11,872 nucleotides of DNA. Origin: Alphaproteobacteria bacterium (lineage in GTDB: Bacteria > Pseudomonadota > Alphaproteobacteria > ATCC43930 > CGMCC-115725). Below the pieces are notes generated by a model. The model ran no database searches and was not told the origin of the DNA. It saw nothing but the letters and a program-made list of their open reading frames with translations. The stretch is taken from positions 1 through 11,872 of the forward strand of contig JAFAHP010000657.1 in assembly GCA_019237175.1 (NCBI GenBank). The letters run 5' to 3'. The translations under genes were made by a program, and so were the position numbers. Shown here piece after piece: positions 6,283-11,872 of the stretch (positions within the stretch are counted from its first letter, which is position 1; each line of letters opens with the position of its first letter).

Positions 6283-7437
6283 CTAGCCTCCGCGCTCAAG
6301 CGCCGCCGTCAGGCGACGGCTAGCCTCGACAATGTCTTCAGTCAGGCCGGCATACGACAGACGGACCCAATCTCCGCCGCCTATCGGGTCGAAATCCCAG
6401 CCGGGAGTGATTGCAACCCCGGTTTCGGCCAGCAGTCGCCGGCAGAATTCCTCGCTGTCGCGGGTCAAACTGGAAACATCGACGTAGAGATAAAAGGCAC
6501 CGTCGGCCGGCGCGAAGCGCGACAATCCGACGGCTTTCAGCGCCCTTACCAACAGATCGCGATTGGCCCGGTAGCGCGCGACATGCCGGTCGAGTTCGGC
6601 ACGGCATTCGAACGCCGGGATCGCCGCCAGCTGCGACAAGGCTGGCGGCGAGATGTAGAAATTCTGCGCCAGGCACTCGATCGAGCGGAACAGATCGGGT
6701 GGCGCCAACATCCAACCCAAGCGCCATCCGGTCATACTGTAATACTTCGAAAACGAATTGACAACGATTGTGTTGTGATCGGCAGCACGTGCCGTCACCG
6801 CCTCGTTTTCATAAGTAATACCATGATAAATCTCGTCTGAGATTAAGCGAATTCCTTGATTATTGCAATATTCGGTGAGCTGCGTTAGATCATCAAGGGC
6901 GATCATCGTACCGGTCGGGTTGGCCGGACTGGCGATGATCAGGCCGTCGAGCGGCCCTGCCTGCGCAAGCAGTTCGAGGGTCGGCTGGTAGTGGGTGTTC
7001 TGATTGACGGCGATCATCACCGGCTCGATGCCGAGGGCAGAGAGGATGTTGCGGTAGGCCGGGTAGCCGGGGATCGCGAGCGCCACCCGGTCACCGGCTT
7101 CGAATGCGGCTAGAAACGCCAGCTGGAAAGCGGCTGAAGAGCCGGTCGTCACGACGACCTCGGCAGGGTCGACCGCAACCCGGTATTGCGCATTATAATG
7201 GGTGGCGATCACCTCGCGTAACGGCGCAATGCCGAGCGCGTCGGTGTAACCAATACGCCCCTCATCGAGGGCCTGCCGTGCCGCCTCGCGAACCGCCTGC
7301 GGCGCCGGTGTGCCCGGTTGGCCGACCTCGAGGTGAATCACATCAGCCCCCGAGGCCTCGCGCTGGGTTGCGGCCTGCAATACATCCATGGCGATAAACG
7401 GCGGAACCTGGCCACGCCGAGAGACACGCAACGTCAT
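6283..7437 (-). CDS. Class I/II PLP-dependent aminotransferase
   Basis: 384 residues from the chosen start. It transfers amino groups between an amino acid and a 2-oxo acid using pyridoxal phosphate; the substrate cannot be told. Fold type I landmarks are in order: the GYTDALGIAPLRE segment (63-75), SPANPTG (170-176, Asn173), DEIY (201-204), SFSKYYSMTGWRLGW with Schiff-base Lys231, and the C-terminal arginine in WVRLSYA (Arg359). The start at 7437 is preferred over 7533: GAGGAG sits nine bases upstream, family homology begins at MTLRVSRRGQVPPF, and the 32 extra codons look non-coding. Transcribed away from the flavoprotein gene at 7577. The middle of the gene (about 6740-6900) is clearly more AT-rich than its flanks. 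Confidence 0.9.
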   Translation of the reverse strand: MTLRVSRRGQVPPFIAMDVLQAATQREASGADVIHLEVGQPGTPAPQAVREAARQALDEGRIGYTDALGIAPLREVIATHYNAQYRVAVDPAEVVVTTGSSAAFQLAFLAAFEAGDRVALAIPGYPAYRNILSALGIEPVMIAVNQNTHYQPTLELLAQAGPLDGLIIASPANPTGTMIALDDLTQLTEYCNNQGIRLISDEIYHGITYENEAVTARAADHNTIVVNSFSKYYSMTGWRLGWMLAPPDLFRSIECLAQNFYISPPALSQLAAIPAFECRAELDRHVARYRANRDLLVRALKAVGLSRFAPADGAFYLYVDVSSLTRDSEEFCRRLLAETGVAITPGWDFDPIGGGDWVRLSYAGLTEDIVEASRRLTAALERGG

Positions 7438-7446
7438 CTTCAAACA

Positions 7447-7452
7447 CTCCTC
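7447..7452 (-). promoter_or_regulatory. Ribosome binding site that sets the aminotransferase start
   Basis: GAGGAG on the minus strand, nine bases before ATG 7437. It favours that start over the upstream ATG at 7533. Confidence 0.75.
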
Positions 7453-7562
7453 ATAGCGCCGACGACAGTTCCAACTCTCCCTGACGCCGCGGCGCGTCGG
7501 CAGCGCGAGCAGGTTGCCTCCGCCAACCGGCATTGGCTATGAGAAGCGCCTCGCTGCTGCCC

Positions 7563-7567
7563 GAGGA
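7563..7567 (+). promoter_or_regulatory. Ribosome binding site that sets the flavoprotein start
   Basis: GAGGA nine bases before ATG 7577. It supports that start over the in-frame ATG at 7514. Confidence 0.65.
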
Positions 7568-7576
7568 CGCAATAAC

Positions 7577-8158
7577 ATGAAAGAGAAGACCCCGCCCCGC
7601 CTGATCGGTATGTCGGGCAGTTTGCGTACAGGTTCCTATTCGAATGCGGTGCTCGAGACGCTGCGGGAGAAGTTCGCCGGCACGGCCGATCTGATCGTCT
7701 GGGACCTCGCTTCAATCCCCCCCTACAACCAGGACCTTGAGGGTGAAAAACGCCCGGCGCCGGTCAAGGCGTTGCTCGCCGCAATAAAGAAGGCCGACGG
7801 CGTCGTGCTGTGCGCGCCTGAATTCAACCACAGCATTCCCGGTGTGCTGAAAAACGCACTCGACTGGGCCTCGCGGCCGGCTTTTACCTCGGCGATGGCC
7901 TACAAGCCGGTGGCCGTCATGGCCACTTCGCCCGGCCCGCAAAGCGGTGCGCGCTGCCTCGAACATATGAAGGTGGCGCTCGATTCGATGCTAGCGCGTG
8001 TCGTTTTGGCACGCGAATGCGTCATCACCTCGGTCGCCGCCAAGATCCGCGACGGCCGGCTTGTCGACGAAACCTCGCTCGCTTTTGCCTGCAGCGCGGT
8101 CGAGGAGTTGCTGCGCGAGATCCGGTTGCGGCAGATGGCAAAGGAGCTTGTCGAATAG
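7577..8158 (+). CDS. NADPH-dependent FMN reductase family flavoprotein
   Basis: 193 residues, the usual length for the flavodoxin-like FMN reductase family (SsuE, ChrR and quinone reductase relatives). These bind FMN and reduce flavin, quinone or metal substrates with NAD(P)H. The N-terminal GMSGSLRTGSYSNAVL (11-26) is the FMN phosphate-binding loop. PEFNHSIPGVLKNALDW (81-97) is the second flavin-binding signature. The start at 7577 is chosen because family homology begins there and a GAGGA lies nine bases upstream; the ORF could be extended to 7514. Stops eight bases before the next gene, so the two probably share a transcript. The physiological substrate cannot be read from the sequence. 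Confidence 0.88.
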   Translation: MKEKTPPRLIGMSGSLRTGSYSNAVLETLREKFAGTADLIVWDLASIPPYNQDLEGEKRPAPVKALLAAIKKADGVVLCAPEFNHSIPGVLKNALDWASRPAFTSAMAYKPVAVMATSPGPQSGARCLEHMKVALDSMLARVVLARECVITSVAAKIRDGRLVDETSLAFACSAVEELLREIRLRQMAKELVE

Positions 8159-8166
8159 GCCCGCCC

Positions 8167-8964
8167 ATGTCCGCCGAGGATCCGGTGCTGTGCGAGATCG
8201 ACGCGCGCGGCGTCGCCACCGTGACGTTGAACCGGCCGGCGGTCGGCAACGCCTATAACGACGCGCTGATCGACGCATTGATCGCGACCTTCGCACGGCT
8301 GGCGCGCGAGCCGGAGCCGCGCTGCGTTATCCTGCGCGGTGCCGGGCGACATTTCCAGGCGGGGGCCGATCTGTCGTTTCTGCGCCGTCTCGCTATGGTT
8401 GCGGCCGCGGATAATCTCGAATTCTCGCGGCGCACGATCGCGGCGATCGAGGGGTTGCAGCATTTCCCGCGACCGACAATAGCGGTGATACGCGGCGGCT
8501 GCTTTGGCGGCGGGATCGGCATCGCCGCCGCCTGCGATATTGCAGTCGCCGCCGCGGACGCGATGTTCGCGATCAGCGAGGTGCGCTGGGGCATCACCGC
8601 GGCACCGATCCTCCCGCTGCTTGCCGCCCGTCTCGGTCCTCGCGTCCTGGGGCGGCTGGCGCTGACTGGCGAACGATTCGACGCGGCGCAAGCGTTGCGC
8701 GTCGGTCTTGTCCACGAAGTCCATCCGGCGGCTGACCTCGAGGCTGCCGCCCAGCGGGTTGTCGACGAGCTGTTGATGGCGGCGCCCGGGGCGGCGGCGG
8801 CAACCAAGGCGCTGATTGCCGAAGCGGCCGCAACACCCGACACCCCAGCTTTTCGCGAGCGCATCGTCATTGAGGCAGCGGCGCGCCGTCGGCTGCCCGA
8901 AGCCGTCGAGGGGCTGGCGAGCTTTGCTGCAAAGCGGCGCCCCAAATGGTACCGCGCCCCATAA
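8167..8964 (+). CDS. Enoyl-CoA hydratase/isomerase family protein (LiuC-like)
   Basis: 265 residues, crotonase fold. The oxyanion-hole region HFQAGADLSFLRRL (62-74) and the second one RGGCFGGGIGIAAACDI (109-125) are clear. Of the two catalytic glutamates of classical enoyl-CoA hydratase, the first (Glu144 in rat) is replaced by Gly118. The second is kept as Glu138 in ISEVRWGITAAPILPLL. This pattern and the SEVR segment resemble the LiuC/methylglutaconyl-CoA hydratase-like branch, so leucine or isoprenoid acyl-CoA breakdown is possible but not shown. No other gene of such a pathway is in the window. The start at 8167 follows the flavoprotein stop by eight bases and begins the family homology. 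Confidence 0.85.
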   Translation: MSAEDPVLCEIDARGVATVTLNRPAVGNAYNDALIDALIATFARLAREPEPRCVILRGAGRHFQAGADLSFLRRLAMVAAADNLEFSRRTIAAIEGLQHFPRPTIAVIRGGCFGGGIGIAAACDIAVAAADAMFAISEVRWGITAAPILPLLAARLGPRVLGRLALTGERFDAAQALRVGLVHEVHPAADLEAAAQRVVDELLMAAPGAAAATKALIAEAAATPDTPAFRERIVIEAAARRRLPEAVEGLASFAAKRRPKWYRAP

Positions 8965-8988
8965 GGCTGTGCGCCATTACCGCGACGG

Positions 8989-9627
8989 TCAGCAGGGGCT
9001 TGACGCGGCCTTCTCGTTGACGCAGCGCAACAGCTTCCAGTAACCGAACAGGTTGCTCGGCCGCACCTCGCGGATCGACAGCCGGCTCGCCCGCTGGAAA
9101 GTCTCAAACGGAAAATCGGCGTGGAACCCGATATGACGGGCAGCATGCGCCAGACGCTTTTCCATAAAGCGCGCCAGCGGGTTTTCGCTGGTGAAATGGT
9201 TGACCACGACAATCGTCCCGCCAGGAATGCAGACACGGCGCATTTCGGCAGCAAACCGCGCCGGATCGGGAACGACCGACGCGACATAAAGCGCCAGCAC
9301 CGCATCATAGCTGTTGTTGGCGAATGCGAGGTTCTCGGCATCCATCAGATGCAGCCCGACGACATGTGCAAGGCCGAGCCGTTCAGTGCGGCGCTTTGCT
9401 TTTTCGAGCATTTCGGCCGAGATATCGATGCCGGTCACCCGCGAATCCGCACGAAAATGGGGGAGTGAGAGACCGGTGCCGACCCCGACTTCGAGAATGC
9501 GCTGCCCTGGCCGATCGTTGGCGATGCGCACCGCCTCCTTGCGGCCGGGATGGAAAACCGGGCCGAAAAGGATGTCGTAAGAGCCCGAAAACAGCCGGTA
9601 GGTGCGGATCGTGTCATGCAGGTCCAT
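8989..9627 (-). CDS. pmtA: Phosphatidylethanolamine N-methyltransferase, PmtA type
   Basis: 212 residues, close to the ~200-residue Rhodobacter-type PmtA. SAM-dependent methylation of phosphatidylethanolamine in three steps gives phosphatidylcholine at the inner membrane. SAM motif I is ILEVGVGTGLSLPHF (44-58), followed by GIDISAEMLEKAKRR (66-80), DAENLAFANNSYDAVLALYVASVVPDP (96-122) and PGGTIVVVNHF (135-145). The N-terminal YDILFGPVFHPGRKEAV is typical of this group rather than of the generic UbiE/COQ5 methyltransferases. The start at 9627 is chosen for GAGGG eight bases upstream and for homology; the ORF could extend to 9678. Convergent with the enoyl-CoA hydratase gene, with 24 bases between stops. 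Confidence 0.82.
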   Translation of the reverse strand: MDLHDTIRTYRLFSGSYDILFGPVFHPGRKEAVRIANDRPGQRILEVGVGTGLSLPHFRADSRVTGIDISAEMLEKAKRRTERLGLAHVVGLHLMDAENLAFANNSYDAVLALYVASVVPDPARFAAEMRRVCIPGGTIVVVNHFTSENPLARFMEKRLAHAARHIGFHADFPFETFQRASRLSIREVRPSNLFGYWKLLRCVNEKAASSPC

Positions 9628-9734
9628 TCGTGTCGCCCTCGTCACATCGACAGGACAAACGCCGTACGCCGCGGCCACTTCCCAAAACCGCCGGTTTTTG
9701 ACGTTTTCGTTAAACCATGCGTAGCATGACCACG

Positions 9735-9760
9735 GCGTCGCGTCATGCGGTTCGCGACGC
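9735..9760. repeat. Inverted repeat downstream of the cold-shock gene
   Basis: GCGTCGCG (9735-9742) and CGCGACGC (9753-9760) form an 8-bp stem with a 10-base loop, 25 bases past the cold-shock stop. There is no T-tract after it in that direction, so it is only a possible weak terminator. A smaller CATGC/GCATG hairpin lies at 9716-9728. Confidence 0.3.
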
Positions 9761-9785
9761 GATGGCCCGCCCTTGGCGGCTTCCC

Positions 9786-10316
9786 TTAGATCAGGGTGAT
9801 GCGTTCCGCTTCTTGGCCTTTTTTTCCGTCGACGACTTCAACCCGGACACGCTGGCCAGGATCGAGCGACGCCACACCGCTGCGGTGTAAAGCGGTGATG
9901 TGGATAAAGACGTCCCTGCCGCCACCGTCGGGCGAGATAAACCCATAGCCCTTCTCCGGCTCGAACCATTTGACCGCACCTTCCAACGTCATCGACGGGC
10001 GCGGCGTGCGCCGGTCAAAGCCCCCACTTCCCGCCGAAGGCGGTGCCGTCGCGGTGCTGTTGTCGATGTTCAAGATGCCGGTGACCAGCGGACCTTTGGC
10101 CCCAGCACCGACCTCGCACAAGATCGAAGCGCCCTCGCGGGCATCCTCGTAACCGGCGCGCCGCAGCACCGCCATCGGCAGGAATGCGTCTTGCGAACCG
10201 TCGGTTGGGGTAACGAAACCGAAACCCTTGGCGACATTGAACCATTTGACTCTGGCTTCGACGCGACGGCCTGGCGGAGTGTCTTCGCGGAAGAAGCCGG
10301 GACGGCGCTCGTACAT
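9786..10316 (-). CDS. Double-domain cold-shock protein
   Basis: 176 residues with two cold-shock domains, a layout known in Alphaproteobacteria (for example Caulobacter CspC and CspD). These are single-strand nucleic acid-binding proteins active in cold or stationary phase. Domain 1 (about 19-85) has VKWFNVAKGFGFVTP, but its RNP2 segment is DAFLPM rather than DVFVHI. Domain 2 (about 110-175) has VKWFEPEKGYGFISP and a normal DVFIHI. A Gly/Pro/Ser-rich linker (about 86-109) joins them. The start at 10316 is set by GGAGG four bases upstream; 10352 is the alternative in-frame ATG. The upstream 269-base region is free of genes and rich in inverted repeats. Confidence 0.9.
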   Translation of the reverse strand: MYERRPGFFREDTPPGRRVEARVKWFNVAKGFGFVTPTDGSQDAFLPMAVLRRAGYEDAREGASILCEVGAGAKGPLVTGILNIDNSTATAPPSAGSGGFDRRTPRPSMTLEGAVKWFEPEKGYGFISPDGGGRDVFIHITALHRSGVASLDPGQRVRVEVVDGKKGQEAERITLI

Positions 10317-10320
10317 GATT

Positions 10321-10325
10321 CCTCC
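10321..10325 (-). promoter_or_regulatory. Ribosome binding site that sets the cold-shock protein start
   Basis: GGAGG on the minus strand, four bases before ATG 10316. It supports this start over the upstream ATG at 10352. Confidence 0.6.
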
Positions 10326-10444
10326 GAGCGTGGATCGAGTCCGGCCAGCCAACTCGCCCGACTTTATCGTAAACGCATTGCCCGGCGCTAGCCATCGCTC
10401 GCCTTATTGCTGCCCGATTTTTGCGAAAACCCGCCCCGTTCTCC

Positions 10445-10503
10445 GCTTCCCCTTAATCCCCGAGCCAACCCCCGGGTTTCGTCGGGGAGCGGGAAGGGGA
10501 GCC
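10445..10503. repeat. Intergenic copy of a mutasome-type palindromic repeat
   Basis: Imperfect inverted repeat with arms TCCCCTTAATCCCCGA (about 10448-10463) and TCGGGGAGCGGGAAGGGGA (10482-10500). A smaller CCCCCGGG palindrome lies between. Its C-rich/G-rich arms resemble the hairpins inside imuA, imuB and dnaE2. It is the only copy I see outside the mutasome operon. Confidence 0.6.
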
Positions 10504-10510
10504 CGCCGAC

Positions 10511-10544
10511 GTGGGCCTTCAGCCCACGGATTTAGTCCGTGGGC
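10511..10544. repeat. Three-arm inverted repeat with competing stems
   Basis: GTGGGC (10511-10516) can pair with GCCCAC (10522-10527). Alternatively GCCCACGGA (10522-10530) pairs with TCCGTGGGC (10536-10544) over a TTTAG loop. The middle arm serves both, so the two hairpins exclude each other. It sits 41 bases past the hydrolase stop and could act in transcript end formation or be a REP-like repeat. There is no adjacent T-tract. Confidence 0.6.
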
Positions 10545-10585
10545 GTCCGCCAGAGCGGGTGTTCGGGGGGTCGCGAGGGGCTGAC

Positions 10586-11434
10586 CTACCTCGAATAGGC
10601 GACCATGCGCTGGTTCTGCTCGCCAAGACCTTCGACCGACAGGCGCACCCGGTCGCCGGGCTTTAGGAAGCGGGGCGGCTTAAAACCCAGGCCAACCCCC
10701 GAGGGTGTTCCGGTCGGGATCACATCGCCCGGCAGCAAGGTCATGAATTGGCTCACATAGCTGACAATATGATCGACCCCAAAGATCAGGTCGCCGGTGT
10801 TGCTGTTCTGGCGCCGCTCGCCATTGACCTCGGTCCACAGGGCCAGACTGCCGGGATCGGGCACCTCGTCGGCCGTCACCAGCCAAGGGCCGATCGGGCA
10901 GAAGGTGTCGGCACTCTTGCCCTTGGTCCACTGGCCGAGCCGCTCGATCTGAAATTCGCGCTCGGAAACATCGTTGACGACGCAGTAGCCGGCGATGTGC
11001 CGCCGCGCGTCGGCTCGTTCGACATAGCGGGCGAGGCTGCCGATGACGATACCGAGCTCGACCTCGTAATCGGTCTTTTGCGAGCTTTTTGGGATGATTA
11101 CGTCGTCATTGGGACCGCAGATCGATGACGGCGCCTTCATGAAAAAGATCGGCTCGGTTGGGATCGCGGCCCCCGTTTCCTGTGCGTGTTGGCGGTAATT
11201 GAGGCCGATCGCGACGATCTTCGACACCCCGCCGACGCAGGGGCCAAGCCGCGGCGCGCCCGAAACCGGCGGCAAATTCGCGGGATCGAGCGCGCGCAGC
11301 CGGGCGAGCTCCGCGGGCGCCAGCGCGGTGCCGTCGATATCACGGACGACGCCCGAGAGGTCGCGGATGTTGCCGTCACGGTCGAGGAGGCCGGGTTTTT
11401 CCTGGCCCGGCGGCCCATAGCGAAGGAGCTTCAT
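10586..11434 (-). CDS. FAH-family hydrolase, probable 2,4-diketo-3-deoxy-L-fuconate/rhamnonate hydrolase
   Basis: 282 residues, the usual length for this branch of the fumarylacetoacetase family. Family members cleave 2,4-diketo acids. The branch resembled here splits 2,4-diketo-3-deoxy-L-fuconate (or -rhamnonate) into pyruvate and L-lactate. Visible features are MKLLRYGPPGQEKPGLLD, IGLNYRQHAQETG (76-88), ICGPNDDVIIP (105-115), metal ligands Glu124 and Glu126 in DYEVELG and Asp155 in NDVSERE, and GTPSGVG (242-248). The AGGAGG ribosome site lies eight bases before the ATG. It follows the dehydrogenase gene by 36 bases on the same strand, which supports consecutive steps. Such genes are sometimes labelled ureidoglycolate lyase; the partner dehydrogenase argues against that here. 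Confidence 0.85.
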   Translation of the reverse strand: MKLLRYGPPGQEKPGLLDRDGNIRDLSGVVRDIDGTALAPAELARLRALDPANLPPVSGAPRLGPCVGGVSKIVAIGLNYRQHAQETGAAIPTEPIFFMKAPSSICGPNDDVIIPKSSQKTDYEVELGIVIGSLARYVERADARRHIAGYCVVNDVSEREFQIERLGQWTKGKSADTFCPIGPWLVTADEVPDPGSLALWTEVNGERRQNSNTGDLIFGVDHIVSYVSQFMTLLPGDVIPTGTPSGVGLGFKPPRFLKPGDRVRLSVEGLGEQNQRMVAYSR

Positions 11435-11442
11435 CGATAATA

Positions 11443-11448
11443 CCTCCT
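11443..11448 (-). promoter_or_regulatory. Ribosome binding site of the FAH-family hydrolase
   Basis: A perfect AGGAGG eight bases before ATG 11434; the strongest such site in the window. Confidence 0.85.
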
Positions 11449-11470
11449 GTCCGAATTCGAAAGGGAAGCC

Positions 11471-11872
11471 TCACAGCGTAAAACCGCCGTCGATCACATG
11501 GATCGCACCGGTGGTAAACGCCGATTCGTCGCTGGCGAGATAGACCGCGAATGCGGCCACCTCCTCGGGCGTGCCGAGCCGGCCCAGAGGTTGGCGCTCG
11601 ACAAAGGTGCGCCGCGCCGCTTCGCTGCCGCCCACCAGGCGCACCCCTTGCGCGGCAATGCGGTCCTCGAGCGAGGGCGTGGCGATGGTACCCGGGCAGA
11701 TCGCGTTGCAGCGAATTCCATGGGCGATGAAATCGACGGCAACCGATTTGGTCAGCCCGATAACGGCGGCCTTGGTCGAGCCGTAGACGCAGCGGTCTGG
11801 GGCCCCTTTGACCGCCGATACGGTCGAAGCCCTGTTGATGATCGATGCCCCGGTGCCGCGTTCCAGCATCTT
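11471..11872 (-). CDS. Short-chain dehydrogenase, probable 2-keto-3-deoxy-L-fuconate dehydrogenase (partial, N-terminus off window)
   Basis: The last 133 residues of an SDR oxidoreductase; the NAD-binding TGxxxGxG segment lies beyond the right edge. The active-site Tyr and Lys are in YGSTKAA, with the catalytic Ser a few residues before in ASTVSAVKG. Then come IRCNAICPGT, the PLGRLGTPEEVAAFAVYLASDES segment and the C-terminal GAIHVIDGGFTL. The APDRCVYGSTKAAVIGLTKSVAVDFI region resembles 2-keto-3-deoxy-L-fuconate dehydrogenases, which oxidise the C4 hydroxyl to give the 2,4-diketo acid. The hydrolase encoded just downstream would then cleave that product. Substrate assignment rests on resemblance and context, so it is less sure than the family. 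Confidence 0.8.
   Translation of the reverse strand, partial: KMLERGTGASIINRASTVSAVKGAPDRCVYGSTKAAVIGLTKSVAVDFIAHGIRCNAICPGTIATPSLEDRIAAQGVRLVGGSEAARRTFVERQPLGRLGTPEEVAAFAVYLASDESAFTTGAIHVIDGGFTL

Larger units (their letters stand above)
7438..7576. promoter_or_regulatory. Divergent intergenic region between aminotransferase and flavoprotein genes
   Basis: 139 bases that must hold the promoters for two divergent units. I see no convincing -35/-10 pair. It contains an 8-bp inverted pair, CTCATAGC (7450-7457) and GCTATGAG (7536-7543), with one arm overlapping the aminotransferase ribosome binding site. Confidence 0.5.

Noticed and set aside
7438..7533. Longer N-terminus for the aminotransferase (start at 7533)
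   Set aside because: The extra 32 codons do not look like the family, and a good ribosome site precedes the internal ATG at 7437.
8017..8166. Hydratase starting at 8017 inside the flavoprotein gene
   Set aside because: It would overlap the upstream gene by about 140 bases; homology begins at 8167, just after the flavoprotein stop.
9628..9678. PmtA starting at 9678
   Set aside because: GAGGG sits eight bases before ATG 9627 and family-like sequence starts there.

Overview
The window reads as part of a high-GC alphaproteobacterial chromosome. The indicators are an imuA-imuB-dnaE2 SOS mutasome cassette, a Rhodobacter-type PmtA phosphatidylethanolamine methyltransferase, a double-domain cold-shock protein, a candidate GAAC-N7-GAAC LexA operator, and GC-rich palindromic repeats of the kind common in this class. 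I cannot name the genus. No RNA gene, insertion sequence, CRISPR array or phage gene is visible.

Region 1 (1-6209, minus strand) is the mutasome operon, transcribed imuA, then imuB, then dnaE2. ImuA and ImuB overlap by 104 nt, and ImuB and DnaE2 by 23 nt. DnaE2 has no in-frame stop from its start at 3591 to the left edge, which cuts off its C-terminal tail. It keeps the PDIDVDF catalytic motif. A promoter-like TTGACA and a one-mismatch LexA box lie just upstream of imuA.

The most striking feature is that all three mutasome proteins are interrupted in frame by palindromic repeat elements. There is one site in ImuA, two composite sites in ImuB, and three clear sites plus one degenerate site in DnaE2. 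Each is read through as a Pro/Gly/Arg-rich peptide, and the conserved family sequence resumes on the far side. I saw none in the other coding regions, and one related copy between genes at 10445-10503.

Region 2 (6283-8964) holds a class I/II PLP aminotransferase (minus) divergent from a two-gene plus-strand unit: an NADPH-dependent FMN reductase-like flavoprotein and an enoyl-CoA hydratase/isomerase family protein of LiuC-like type. Region 3 (8989-10316, minus) holds pmtA and a two-domain cold-shock protein.

Region 4 (10586-11872, minus) holds a fumarylacetoacetase-family hydrolase preceded by a short-chain dehydrogenase that runs off the right edge. Together they fit the end of the non-phosphorylated L-fucose/L-rhamnose acid pathway: 2-keto-3-deoxy-sugar acid is oxidised to the 2,4-diketo acid, which is cleaved to pyruvate and lactate. 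The longest stretch without a gene is 10317-10585, which carries two inverted-repeat structures.
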